The notes under the pieces were generated by a model. That model saw only the letters and a program-made list of their open reading frames with translations, ran no database searches and was not told the origin of the DNA. From contig NZ_JAQBOC010000022.1 of NCBI RefSeq assembly GCF_028288225.1, forward strand, positions 62,001-126,000: a DNA stretch of 64,000 nt, in the 5' to 3' direction. The position numbers and the translations under genes are program-made. Shown here piece by piece: positions 32,347 to 43,045 of this stretch. How positions within the stretch are numbered: position 1 is the stretch's first letter; every line of letters begins with the position of its first letter. This stretch comes from Mucilaginibacter sp. GTDB lineage: Bacteria; Bacteroidota; Bacteroidia; Sphingobacteriales; Sphingobacteriaceae.

Positions 32347-35300
32347 ATGGCTAAATTTTTTACCCTGCAAATTTTCTTATTTCTATTTTTTTATGCGCTT
32401 GGCAGTAACCGCCATCTCTATAATTATAACAACAAAAATGCCTCAGATTTTAAACAGGACACTTGCAATCATATAAGTACGCTGCCGTGTAGTGCAATAC
32501 AGGTAAGCTTGCCATATAGTTTATCTTTCAATACAGCTATACCGGGAAGTATAGTTGATAAGTTTGGACAAGGCACAGGTTTTACAACTGTAAATAAGTA
32601 TTCCGGAACACGCTTATCAGAAGATGGTCTGCCCTCGAACGCACTGGTGCCGGGTTATGAACCGTCAAAGATTGCAATAACAGGCGGACAATTACACCTG
32701 GTAACAAATAAAGGAGTAGATATTTTGACTAATAATAATCAGCTTAATGTATTGGGCGTAAAAATAGCCACTGCTAAAAAGCTGCAAATTGAGGTGAAAG
32801 TAATTAACCCATTTAATGGCACATTATCGCAGCAGGCAGGTATCTGGTATGGTTTAAATGATAAAACCTATATTAAATTAGATATTATTGGTAGTAAAGT
32901 TGAGTTAAGAAAAGAGGTTAATGATGCAACAAGTTCCGTAACCGGGAATGCCAATCCGGATCAGCGTATTACGGCTCTAATAAGTAATCTAAATACTAAA
33001 ACTGTACGATTGCGCCTGGTGATAGATTCAGTGGCAAAAACTGCAGAAGGTTTTTATTCAACTGATGGTATAAATTATATCAGTACAGGAGCCGCTTATT
33101 CAATCCGGAGCCTTAATATTGCCGGAACTCATTTAACTGATAATGTAGCCTATGCCGGCATATTTGCTACACATCGTAATGCAACAACAGCCGTTACTTA
33201 TAACTTCGATGATTTTCAAATGTCGGATGTTGCATCTGTTACAAAGATACTTTCTTTTTCAAAAAGCACTTTGAATTTAACTGTTATAAAAGGAGGGAAA
33301 ATACTTCCACAATCAATTTATTTAACATCAAATGTAGCTTTACCACCCACATTTTCCTTTTCTAAAACAAATGCCGCCTGGCTTCATTTACCACAGCCAC
33401 CAAATGATACCTTAGTTTTTAATTCACAACTGATTGATTCAACCACAAGTGTAGGTAATTACCAGGCATTGTTAACTTGCGCTGCAACTGGTTATCAGTC
33501 TGCCGTATTACTTATAAATTTTAATGTTATCAATGCACTGAAGCCGCAAACTGTTAACGTGAATTTTCAGGATCTCCCTACTATACCTCCATTAAACTAC
33601 CTAAGAGATTACGGGCAAGCTTATGGATTACGAACAGGTTTGAACCAGGGTAATGGATTTGAATTTGGATGGAAAAGAAGGTCAGATGGAACATTAATAA
33701 ATATTACAGGAAATGGCAGGAATAGAGGTTATCCGGAAGACTTATTGTTGGCCACCTTAATTTGTATGCAAGCCAATAGTATTAGTGGCACATTTAATGG
33801 TATAAAAGTTGAATCCTATTGGGACATTAAAGTTCCAAACGGCACATATGATGCTACCGTATCAGTAGGTGATGGCTTTGTAGGATCTTCACCGGAAAGT
33901 CACTCCATCAATATTGAGGCTGTAAATGCGATAAGTCATTTTGTACCAATCGGAAAACAAGGCTCAATAGGCCGTTTTAAATCGGCCACATCAAGGGTCA
34001 CTGTGTCTGACGAGCACATGACAATTAATGCTGACGGGGGGACTAATACAAAAATTAATTTTGTTAGTATTACCCCGGTATCAATAAGCCCTTATTTATT
34101 TTGGGGAAAAAGTAACCAGGATTTAATTATTAACGCAGGTACACCCCAAACCAGGTCGTTCCCTGTAACATTGGGTTCTTCAAACAATTCCGCTACAACA
34201 TATAAATTAACGGTTAGTTATGATAAACTTAAAGACTGGCTGAACTTTAACAGTACACAAACAGGAAAGCAACCAATTGTGAATTTTAATTATACGGCAG
34301 CAAAGAATTTGCCGGTTGGAATTTACAGAGCTACGGTTTCAGCAACAAGCTCTCAATTTACCAGTGCAACTTTTGCTGTACAAGTAGCTGTAGTAGATAG
34401 CCTTAGGCCTTATGTAGTTTCATCATCTCCTTTAAATGGTGCTGTAAATGTTCCGGTGAACACTGTAAGTATAGCTGCAAATAATCTTCATATTCCTGTG
34501 GTAGCAGGCTACCCGGGCGGGGTTGATAATTCTACTATTACATCCTCAAGCGTTCGGTTATATCAATTAGTTGATACCTCTTCAGTATTGGTGCCGGGAG
34601 TGGTACAGGGAACCGGCGGGGGGGATGCAATAAGTATTTCTCCTTCATCAGCTTTAATGCCTAACTCAAGGTACAAATTTGTGGTTACATCTCTTGTTAA
34701 ATCATATCCCGGAGCCGCCTTTGCACCTTATGAAGCCATCTTTACCACGGCAGCAGCTAACCCGGATTCAACAAACATTCTTAATGCACAATTTACCAAA
34801 ATTCCTGTTGCTGGTACTCAAAATAAAAAATACACGTCTTTAGCCATAGGACCTGATGGCAAATTTTATGCTTTAAGGATTGACGGAACAATTGAACGAT
34901 ACCTGATTAATCACACTAACGGAAGTCTTACTATGGATAAGACAATAAAGACGCTTGTAAATAAATACGGTGGGCGCACGGCCATTGGTCTAACTTTTGA
35001 CCCTCAATCAACTCCTTCTAATGTTATAATATGGGTTTCACATTCTTCGGCCGGCCTTACAGCAGCGCCATCATTTGACGGTAATATTTCCCGTTTACAG
35101 GGCGACAGTTTACAAAACGAACAATTGATCATTACAAAGCTTCCGCGATCTACACGCGATCACATGGTTAACGGCCTGGCTTTTGGACCCGATAATGCTC
35201 TTTACATATGCCAGGGTAGCAATAGTTCCGCAGGTTTATACGATAACGACTGGCAAAGAAGCGAAACATTACTATCAGGCACTATTTTACGCCTGAGTTT

Positions 35301-36807
35301 GAATAAACTGAACTCTTTTGCCTTGCCTTTAAATGTACAAACAACAGCAAACTTAAGTGTTATTAATAGTGCACCATCTAATTTAGCAGTAATGAGTGAT
35401 GGTACCTACAATCCTTATGGAAGCGCTTCACCATTAACAATATATGCGTCTGGTGTTCGTAATGCTTTTGATATGGTGTGGCATAGCAATGGGCAGCTAT
35501 ATCTGCCAACTAATGGATCAGGGGGCGGTGGTAATTCTCCGGCATCCGTTAATGGTACACGCAGACCTAACGGGACTTTTTATCAGGGCCCGTCGATCCC
35601 AGCCACTACAGGTGTAAAAGTGCAAAGTGATTGGTTATTTAGGGTTAACCCAGCTATGCCCGTAGGCTTTTATGGGCACCCTAATCCGTTAAGAGGAGAA
35701 TATGTTATAAATAGGGGATATATCGATAATCCATTGTATCCACCTTCAATAGTATCTGACCCAAATTATCGGCCGGCTTATAATTTCGGATTAAATAATT
35801 CGCCGGATGGTGCTTTAGAATATAAAAGCAACACTTTCAATGGCGCTTTAAAAGGAAAATTGCTCATATGCAGATTTAGTGGTGGCGGAGACATTATTGT
35901 TATGGAACCTGGCTCATTAGTCAAAACAACTTACGTAGGAAATGATGATCATATTTATGATATTGTTAAAGTAAATACCGGTTCAGGTAATAGTGGCTTA
36001 GTGGGAATGTCCGGCTTTGGCAATCCTCTTGATATTGTTGAAGATGTTGTAAATGGTAATCTGTATATAAATGAATTTAACTGGAATAATAATCCAAATT
36101 TAACATCACAAATTACACTTTTAAAGGTCACAACCGCTAGCCAGCCAATGTCTGTACTTGCCCTTACAGCTATCCCGCAAGCCTTGGCAAATGATTACGA
36201 AGACAAAGAATACCAGGTAACGATAAGCAATAAAGGAGATGGCATATTAAAAGTTAAAGATATCAGCCTTTATGGAAATGACGCTTCAAAATTTAAAATA
36301 GCTGATATTCAGCTTCCATCTGGCAAAATGCCATTAGTTTTAAATAAAAACAGATCCTTAACTTTTAAGGTTTATACAAAATCATCATTAAAAGAAGCGC
36401 TAAATGCCAAACTAAGAGTTATCAGCATAGATGATACAATAAAAACAGTTGATATTGATAATTCTGCACATGTTGATTCAATAATAATTAAAAATGAAGA
36501 TCAAAAAAGAATTGTTAAACTTCCAAAAGACGATGGTAGGATTTTAAAGGTTTATCCAAATCCTAATACTGCTGGAAAGATTTACGTTAGTTTAAAGAAT
36601 TTCAAAGCAAAAGAGGACGTAAGCGTATATTTATTTGATATGACGGGTAAAAGAATTGAAACTATAGCAACACAAGCAAACATTCAGGGCGAAATTAATA
36701 TACAGTTTGAAATTAAAAATATTATTGAAAATAAATTTTTTATAATCCGGGCCGTATATTCTACCGGATTCAAATACGCAAAAGTAATAGTAAACAATAT
36801 GAATTAA
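32347..36807 (+). CDS. Very large exported malectin/Ig/beta-propeller protein with T9SS sorting domain
   Basis: The 1486-residue protein starts with a signal peptide (MAKFFTLQIFLFLFFYALG). Domains in order: a concanavalin-like region about 45-290; an Ig/BACON-like segment about 295-395; a malectin-like carbohydrate-binding domain about 398-580; another Ig-like segment; a Big_5-like Ig region about 690-810; a PQQ-sugar-dehydrogenase-like propeller about 815-1270 (TRDHMVNGLAFGPDNALYICQG); an ASH-like linker; and a C-terminal type IX sorting domain about 1400-1486 (LKVYPNPN). It should be exported to the cell surface. Whether the propeller has dehydrogenase activity is unknown. It begins the region just ahead of export and kinase genes. 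Confidence 0.87.
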   Translation: MAKFFTLQIFLFLFFYALGSNRHLYNYNNKNASDFKQDTCNHISTLPCSAIQVSLPYSLSFNTAIPGSIVDKFGQGTGFTTVNKYSGTRLSEDGLPSNALVPGYEPSKIAITGGQLHLVTNKGVDILTNNNQLNVLGVKIATAKKLQIEVKVINPFNGTLSQQAGIWYGLNDKTYIKLDIIGSKVELRKEVNDATSSVTGNANPDQRITALISNLNTKTVRLRLVIDSVAKTAEGFYSTDGINYISTGAAYSIRSLNIAGTHLTDNVAYAGIFATHRNATTAVTYNFDDFQMSDVASVTKILSFSKSTLNLTVIKGGKILPQSIYLTSNVALPPTFSFSKTNAAWLHLPQPPNDTLVFNSQLIDSTTSVGNYQALLTCAATGYQSAVLLINFNVINALKPQTVNVNFQDLPTIPPLNYLRDYGQAYGLRTGLNQGNGFEFGWKRRSDGTLINITGNGRNRGYPEDLLLATLICMQANSISGTFNGIKVESYWDIKVPNGTYDATVSVGDGFVGSSPESHSINIEAVNAISHFVPIGKQGSIGRFKSATSRVTVSDEHMTINADGGTNTKINFVSITPVSISPYLFWGKSNQDLIINAGTPQTRSFPVTLGSSNNSATTYKLTVSYDKLKDWLNFNSTQTGKQPIVNFNYTAAKNLPVGIYRATVSATSSQFTSATFAVQVAVVDSLRPYVVSSSPLNGAVNVPVNTVSIAANNLHIPVVAGYPGGVDNSTITSSSVRLYQLVDTSSVLVPGVVQGTGGGDAISISPSSALMPNSRYKFVVTSLVKSYPGAAFAPYEAIFTTAAANPDSTNILNAQFTKIPVAGTQNKKYTSLAIGPDGKFYALRIDGTIERYLINHTNGSLTMDKTIKTLVNKYGGRTAIGLTFDPQSTPSNVIIWVSHSSAGLTAAPSFDGNISRLQGDSLQNEQLIITKLPRSTRDHMVNGLAFGPDNALYICQGSNSSAGLYDNDWQRSETLLSGTILRLSLNKLNSFALPLNVQTTANLSVINSAPSNLAVMSDGTYNPYGSASPLTIYASGVRNAFDMVWHSNGQLYLPTNGSGGGGNSPASVNGTRRPNGTFYQGPSIPATTGVKVQSDWLFRVNPAMPVGFYGHPNPLRGEYVINRGYIDNPLYPPSIVSDPNYRPAYNFGLNNSPDGALEYKSNTFNGALKGKLLICRFSGGGDIIVMEPGSLVKTTYVGNDDHIYDIVKVNTGSGNSGLVGMSGFGNPLDIVEDVVNGNLYINEFNWNNNPNLTSQITLLKVTTASQPMSVLALTAIPQALANDYEDKEYQVTISNKGDGILKVKDISLYGNDASKFKIADIQLPSGKMPLVLNKNRSLTFKVYTKSSLKEALNAKLRVISIDDTIKTVDIDNSAHVDSIIIKNEDQKRIVKLPKDDGRILKVYPNPNTAGKIYVSLKNFKAKEDVSVYLFDMTGKRIETIATQANIQGEINIQFEIKNIIENKFFIIRAVYSTGFKYAKVIVNNMN

Positions 36808-36844
36808 TAAATTCATAGATTTAGTAGCAGCTTAATTTAAATAA

Positions 36845-39676
36845 ATGGGTACTTTTTTTAAAATCAGACATCTTAAATTTTATATAGTTTTTACTTTATT
36901 TATTTTTCTGATTTTTTTATTTGCCAGTAAATATGATACAATTATCGGGCCTGCCATTCATAATTACAAAGAAAAACCGCCTATAACAATACTTAGCCTT
37001 GCTGAAGAACCCATAATAGGAGCTGTAAAAATAAATTTCCAGGATGAAAAAACCGTGCCTCCTCCGGGATGGCTAAAAGATACAGGGGCAGCTTTTGGAA
37101 ATAAGCCAGGTACCTATGAAGGCTCACAGCTTATGTATGGTTGGAAAGAGCGTTCAACTGGTAAAGTGGTTGATTTGAGTGGAAATGGCAGGGCAAGAAA
37201 TGAACCGGAAGATGTTTTGCTTTCCACATTTGTGCATATGCAGGCTAATAACATAAACAGTTTTTTGTACGGCATGTTCAACGGAAAAAAAATTGAAGGG
37301 TATTGGGAGATTAAGTTACTAAATGGTGTTTACAAAGTAAGTGTTGCTGTAGGTGACGGCGAGATAACTAAGGCCCGGGAGAAGGATTGCATAAATGTTG
37401 AAGGTGTAAAGGCAATCTCTGATTTTGTGCCTATGGGTAAAATACGCAGTCCCGGTAGATTTAAAACTGCCGCTGTAACAGTAAATGTAAATGATGGTTT
37501 TTTAACAATTAATGCAGATGGAGGTGAAAATACAAAAATTTGCTATGTTGAAATAGAGCCGGTAAGTATTGCGCCTTATTTATACTTATCTGCAAGCACG
37601 CAAAATTTGTTGGTCGAGAGCAATATTGCAAGCGACAAAACATTTAGTATAAATCTTTATAATTCTTTGAAAAATAAAATTGTATACAATGTAACCTCAA
37701 CATGCAGCGGACCGGTAAAACATTGGCTAAAAATGTCACCTAAAATACCGGGTAATGATTCACTATTGAATTTTGATTATTCAGGCGCAAAAAAATTGCC
37801 TGTTGGCAAATACACTGCAACTATTCAGGCTTCTTCAGAAGGATATAACAGTGCATCAATAAGTTTTGAATTAAGAGTTGTAGATCACAACCGCCCATAT
37901 GTTATTTCATCAATTCCAATTAATGGTTCAAAAGCAGCAAATAACACAACCATTGCCGCCAATAATCTGTTTGTGCCAATGGTAAAAGGATTTAAGGGTG
38001 GAATTAACAATGCTACCATTACCAGTGAAACGGTTAAATTATTAAAGATCAGTAATGACGAAAGTTTAGAAGTCCAGGGAAATGTGCAGGGTACTGGTGG
38101 TGGTGATGCTATAAGTTTTACTACATTAAAGCCGCTGGAGCCTAATACTCTCTATAAGTTTGTTATAACAGGTGGAGTAAAGTCATATAGCGGATCTGCT
38201 TTAATGCCATTTGAAAGCACATTTTCAACTACCACCGTTCCAATTGATTCAGGTAATTTTATCAATGCTTCTTTTAATAAAATCTCGGTGCCCGGAACAC
38301 AAAACAAAAAATATACTTCCTTAACATTCGGTCCTGATGGCAGGTTTTATGCACTCAAAATAGATGGCAGTATTGAAAGATATGATGTTAATCATAGTAG
38401 TGGCATGCTTAATAACTTAAAGGTTATAAACACGCTTGTAAAAAATCATGGAGAAACAACTGCAATAGGTTTAACATTTGATATAAATTCAAAGGCTGAT
38501 AATTTGATTGCCTGGGTATCCTTTTCTTCTTCCGGATTAACATCAGCACCAATGTTTGATGGGAATGTTTGCAGGTTAAGCGGGGCTAACCTGCAAAACG
38601 AACAACTTGTTATTACTAAACTTCCAAGATCAACAAGAGACCATATGGTTAATAGCATGGCCTTTGGACCAGATAGTGCTCTTTACATATGCCAGGGAAG
38701 CAATAGTTCGGCGGGGAAGTATGATAAAGGATGGCAAAGAGATGAAACCCTTTTAGCTGGTGCTATATTACGACTTGATCTTCATAAACTTAGTAAAGTT
38801 AAGCTCCCATTAAACGCGCGAACAACCGCCAAACAAAATTTAATAAATAAAGCTTCAAAGGTAGAATTAGAATTACCAGATGGCACCTATAATCCTTATA
38901 GCATTAACTCCCCGCTAACTATTTATGCATCCGGGATCCGCAATGCCTACGATCTGGTTTGGCATAGTAATGGCCAATTATACGTTCCGGCAAACGGATC
39001 AGGCGGGGGAGGGAATTCACCGGCTTCGGTCAAAGGCACCCTTAGGCCAAACGGTACATTTTATAATGGCCCCGATGTGCCATCTACAGAAAATGTTCCG
39101 GTTCAGCATGACTGGCTGTTTAGAATAAATCCCAATAAACCGGCAGGATATTATGGTCATCCAAATCCGCTCAGAGGGGAATATGTTATAAACCGGGGTT
39201 CCATAGATAATCCAGGGTATTCACTAAATACTAAACCTGATGGTAACTATCGCGGCGCAGCTTTTGACTTTGGCTTTAACAAATCACCAAATGGTGTTAT
39301 TGAATATAGGAGCAATGCATTTGGAGGGGCTTTAAAGGGCAAGCTACTGGTTTGCAGATTTAGTGGCGGAGGTGATATTATGATTTTGGAGCCAGGATCA
39401 ATGGATAAGGAAAAAAGTATTCAATTTACTAAAGATGACCATTTGTATGATATAACTAAATCGGCTACCGGATTAAGTAATTATGGCTTGGAAGGAATGA
39501 CCGGTTTTGCAAATCCTCTTGACATAGTAGAGGATGTTACCAATGGGAATTTGTATATAAGTGAATTCAACTGGAATGAGAATCCAAATTTGACTTCACA
39601 GATCACACTTTTAAAAGTTAATGAAAAGGCTAATAAGACAATTTTACTAAAAACTACAGCCCTTCCCTCAAATTAA
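36845..39676 (+). CDS. Paralogous malectin/Ig/propeller protein with N-terminal anchor and no T9SS domain
   Basis: At 943 residues this is a shorter paralogue of the preceding protein. An uncleaved-looking N-terminal hydrophobic segment (about residues 10-28) replaces the signal peptide and concanavalin-like part. The malectin-like domain spans about 60-245, Ig-like segments about 250-460, and the propeller about 465-930, with long stretches almost matching the upstream protein. It ends at the propeller's last strand (LLKVNEKANK), so the linker and T9SS domain are absent. It may stay membrane-anchored. The 37-base gap suggests co-transcription with the first paralogue. Confidence 0.83.
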   Translation: MGTFFKIRHLKFYIVFTLFIFLIFLFASKYDTIIGPAIHNYKEKPPITILSLAEEPIIGAVKINFQDEKTVPPPGWLKDTGAAFGNKPGTYEGSQLMYGWKERSTGKVVDLSGNGRARNEPEDVLLSTFVHMQANNINSFLYGMFNGKKIEGYWEIKLLNGVYKVSVAVGDGEITKAREKDCINVEGVKAISDFVPMGKIRSPGRFKTAAVTVNVNDGFLTINADGGENTKICYVEIEPVSIAPYLYLSASTQNLLVESNIASDKTFSINLYNSLKNKIVYNVTSTCSGPVKHWLKMSPKIPGNDSLLNFDYSGAKKLPVGKYTATIQASSEGYNSASISFELRVVDHNRPYVISSIPINGSKAANNTTIAANNLFVPMVKGFKGGINNATITSETVKLLKISNDESLEVQGNVQGTGGGDAISFTTLKPLEPNTLYKFVITGGVKSYSGSALMPFESTFSTTTVPIDSGNFINASFNKISVPGTQNKKYTSLTFGPDGRFYALKIDGSIERYDVNHSSGMLNNLKVINTLVKNHGETTAIGLTFDINSKADNLIAWVSFSSSGLTSAPMFDGNVCRLSGANLQNEQLVITKLPRSTRDHMVNSMAFGPDSALYICQGSNSSAGKYDKGWQRDETLLAGAILRLDLHKLSKVKLPLNARTTAKQNLINKASKVELELPDGTYNPYSINSPLTIYASGIRNAYDLVWHSNGQLYVPANGSGGGGNSPASVKGTLRPNGTFYNGPDVPSTENVPVQHDWLFRINPNKPAGYYGHPNPLRGEYVINRGSIDNPGYSLNTKPDGNYRGAAFDFGFNKSPNGVIEYRSNAFGGALKGKLLVCRFSGGGDIMILEPGSMDKEKSIQFTKDDHLYDITKSATGLSNYGLEGMTGFANPLDIVEDVTNGNLYISEFNWNENPNLTSQITLLKVNEKANKTILLKTTALPSN

Positions 39677-39793
39677 CCCATCCTTAAGAATATTAGGAAT
39701 TCCTTCTTGAAAAAGAATTATAGATGCCATTGTTTTCATGGCGTCCTTAAATGACCTATCTGAATTAATCACTTACAAATTCAACTCACTATC

Positions 39794-42700
39794 ATGAAAA
39801 AAATTAATTACCCGGCATTTGGTATCTTAAACCTTCACAAAATCTGTTTTATTCTGGCGTTTTTATGCCTGTTTTGCAGGCATGCTTACTGCATTGCTGG
39901 TTTTGGTACAAGTAAAAATGAAAGCAACAAACCATTCATTCACCATAATACGATGTTGGCTGACCCTTGCAGCCCTATAAGTACGCTGCCTTGTTCATCA
40001 TTGTTAGTTAGTTTGCCATTCAATTTAACATTTAATGCTACCGGAGCTATTTTTGCAAGCATTTTTGCAACGCATCGTAACGCTTTAACAGCTCTTACGT
40101 ATAATTTTGATGACTTTTCAGTAATCAGTATGCCTGTTGCGGCTTCAACAAATATTGATTTTTTGCCTGGAGGCAATCCTGTGCCAGCAGGTTTTATTGG
40201 GGATACAGGGCTGCCATATGATTCAACGAGAAAGTTTGGTTGGATAGACCCGGTTACCAAACAACCGGTAAGTTTAGAGGCCAATATGCGCATTAGAACA
40301 GGTACAACTGATGCAAAGTTGCGTTCTTTGGTTGCAATGCAAGCTAATACAAATAATCAACATCCCGGAACCTGGGAATACTCAGTACCAAATGGAAAAT
40401 ATACAGTAACAGTGAGTGCAGGTGATGATGGGTATTACGACAGTGATCACCAGCTAAATGTGGAGGGTTTACCAACAATTAGCGATTTTAGACCGTCATC
40501 AAGCAACAAGCATAGATCCGGTATAGCAACTGTTCAGGTTAGTGATGGCAAATTAACAATTGATGCTACGGGGGGGATAAATACCAAAATGAATTATTTA
40601 ACTTTCACTCCCGCCACCACAGTTGCCGATACTCAACCACCTACAGCAAGTTTACGATTGGTAGGTGCGCTTAAATCTCCGGGTGTATATAATGATCAGG
40701 CACAAGTTTTTATTACAGCTAATGATTTAGGAGGATCAGGACTTACATCACTGCAATATTCAATAAACAATGGCACATATATTAATTATACAAAACCCTT
40801 TGTTATTAGTACGGCAGGCAATTATAGCATAAAAGTAAAGGCAGCAGACGCTAATAACAACCAAAAAATTACCAATGCCTATACGTTTACTGTGTCTCAA
40901 ACAACAGGAGCAATGATGGTATTGAACAACCCTGATGCTTTTCCTGCCAATGATCATCTTGTTTTTTCCTTTATTCAAATACCATGGAGAAGAACAAGCC
41001 CTGATACTACTGCATATAATGCCAATCATAGCAAAGTGAAATTAAGGATAAGCAATAAAGGGACTGGTAAGCTGACCGTAAGCAATTTGACGCTATCTAA
41101 TTCTTTGGCATGGAAAATTGTTTCTGTAAATTCAGATACTACAGGTAAAATGCCGGTAGGTATAGTTCCTGCGGCCTTTGCAGATGTAACAATACAATTT
41201 ATAGCAAGAAATGCTGCAACAAGATTAAAGGTATTTAACGACACATTAACAATAGTTAGTAACGATAGTATTAATCCTGTTAAAAAAGTCACGCTTTCCG
41301 GAATTTGGCAAGCCGCCGGCGAAAGCACTAATGAGCCTTATGCACAACAGATTATAAGTGCTTTTGGTTTTGCTACCATTACCGGGTATGGGCATGACGA
41401 TGGGGACATAAATGGTACTACCAGGGTGCCAAATTCAAGCGAAGTGAATGCAGCTTATTTTGTAATAGCTGATCCAAGCAGGCCAGTTACAGTTCATCAA
41501 ATGGCAGCCTATCATGGGTGTTGTTCAGCTGTTGAGTCTTTTACTTATTTTGCAAAAGGGTCATCAACCATTACAACTTTATTTACACACACTTACTTTG
41601 ATGGCCAGTCGGTATTGCCAAGGTTCACAAACACAACAAAAGGACCTGCCCAGGGTACATTTACTCCCACCGGTGCTGTTGGCTTTAAGATAGGAAGCTC
41701 ATACTCTGACAGAACAAAAAATTTTAACGGACTTATAGGGATAAGATTCCTTAAAGTATATCGTGCAGACGGAAACATTGTACCCAATGCATATATTATG
41801 GATTGTGATTACCTCGGAACGTCTGCAACTAATTATGACTACCAGGATAATATTTATTATGTTGAAAATATAAAGCCTGATTCCGGCTCTCTTCATTATT
41901 CAGAACTGGCAGCACTTCCAAATACAGCAATAAATTTTAAACCAACCCTTACAGGCTCTTCAAATTCGTTTATTGTTACTTTGAAAAATCAAGGCAAGAC
42001 TTATCCGGATGGCACCGGCGACTCTCCTATACAACTGAAGAGTGCTGCAATAGTTGGCCCTAATGCTGCAGAATTTACAGTAAGTGCTTTAAAAACATTT
42101 AACCTTGCTGAACAGGCAACAACAACGTTAACAGTAAAATTTAATCCTGCTAGCGTGGGCATTAAAAATGCTGCATTAGTTGTAAAGTATAATAATGCTT
42201 TATCTCCGTTACGGGTCCCTCTTTATGGCATAGCCAATAATACTACGAGTACAGTCAATGTTATTAAACGAATTAAAGGCGGGTCCGACGTTAATTTAAC
42301 TATAGGCAACAATTTATATGTATCAGATATGGCTTACAGAAAAGGTTCTGTTAGATTAGATCATCAAACAATAATTTCAAATGTGGCTGGTACTGATATT
42401 GATTCATTATATGTTACGTATCTCTCTGCTCTTACAGACAATGCAGAAACAAGTTATGAAATCCCGGTTACAAACGGCAATTACCTGGTAAGGATGCATT
42501 TTGTAGAGAATTATTGGACAACCGCAGGCTCAAGGATATTTAATACAACTCTTGAAAATAAACTTGTATTACAAAACTTCGACATATATAGTGAAGTTGG
42601 TTATAGGGCAGCCTTAGTAAAAGATTTTAATACAACGGTAAGTGATGGTGTTTTAAACATTAAATTTAATCCAACAGCTAACCGTGTTGCACTTGCTGGT

Positions 42701-43045
42701 TTAGAGTTATTCCAGGTAACAAATACATCATCATTGTTTGCATCTGAACTTACTAATGAAAGTTTCATTGAAAAAGGCAGCAAAAAGAAGATCACTGTTT
42801 TCCCTAACCCAAATTCAGGGAGTACTTTTTATTTAAGTGCAAGCAATTATGCCAAACATGAAAGTGTTTTATTATCAATAACTAACATGTCAGGAAGATT
42901 GCTTCAAACTCAGAAATTTATTACTGATGACCAGGGTATGGCATCCACTTTTGTAACCTTTTATAATAAATTAAGCAAGGGTATATATATAATTAATGCC
43001 AAATCCTCATCTGGCAATTTATATTCAAAGTTACTGGTGGAGTAA
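39794..43045 (+). CDS. Exported malectin-domain protein with T9SS sorting domain and a trimmed N-terminal domain
   Basis: The 1083-residue protein has a signal peptide to about residue 35. It keeps the PCSPISTLPCSSLLVSLPF opening and the IFATHRNALTALTYNFDDF ending of the concanavalin-like domain in the 32347 protein, but about 200 residues between them are missing in frame. It then has a malectin-like domain about 115-275, Ig and ASH-like segments, a second malectin-like domain about 815-975 (ETSYEIPVTNGNYLVRMHF), and a T9SS C-terminal domain (KITVFPNPNSG). It is predicted to be surface-secreted and carbohydrate-binding. No catalytic motif is visible. Confidence 0.85.
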   Translation: MKKINYPAFGILNLHKICFILAFLCLFCRHAYCIAGFGTSKNESNKPFIHHNTMLADPCSPISTLPCSSLLVSLPFNLTFNATGAIFASIFATHRNALTALTYNFDDFSVISMPVAASTNIDFLPGGNPVPAGFIGDTGLPYDSTRKFGWIDPVTKQPVSLEANMRIRTGTTDAKLRSLVAMQANTNNQHPGTWEYSVPNGKYTVTVSAGDDGYYDSDHQLNVEGLPTISDFRPSSSNKHRSGIATVQVSDGKLTIDATGGINTKMNYLTFTPATTVADTQPPTASLRLVGALKSPGVYNDQAQVFITANDLGGSGLTSLQYSINNGTYINYTKPFVISTAGNYSIKVKAADANNNQKITNAYTFTVSQTTGAMMVLNNPDAFPANDHLVFSFIQIPWRRTSPDTTAYNANHSKVKLRISNKGTGKLTVSNLTLSNSLAWKIVSVNSDTTGKMPVGIVPAAFADVTIQFIARNAATRLKVFNDTLTIVSNDSINPVKKVTLSGIWQAAGESTNEPYAQQIISAFGFATITGYGHDDGDINGTTRVPNSSEVNAAYFVIADPSRPVTVHQMAAYHGCCSAVESFTYFAKGSSTITTLFTHTYFDGQSVLPRFTNTTKGPAQGTFTPTGAVGFKIGSSYSDRTKNFNGLIGIRFLKVYRADGNIVPNAYIMDCDYLGTSATNYDYQDNIYYVENIKPDSGSLHYSELAALPNTAINFKPTLTGSSNSFIVTLKNQGKTYPDGTGDSPIQLKSAAIVGPNAAEFTVSALKTFNLAEQATTTLTVKFNPASVGIKNAALVVKYNNALSPLRVPLYGIANNTTSTVNVIKRIKGGSDVNLTIGNNLYVSDMAYRKGSVRLDHQTIISNVAGTDIDSLYVTYLSALTDNAETSYEIPVTNGNYLVRMHFVENYWTTAGSRIFNTTLENKLVLQNFDIYSEVGYRAALVKDFNTTVSDGVLNIKFNPTANRVALAGLELFQVTNTSSLFASELTNESFIEKGSKKKITVFPNPNSGSTFYLSASNYAKHESVLLSITNMSGRLLQTQKFITDDQGMASTFVTFYNKLSKGIYIINAKSSSGNLYSKLLVE

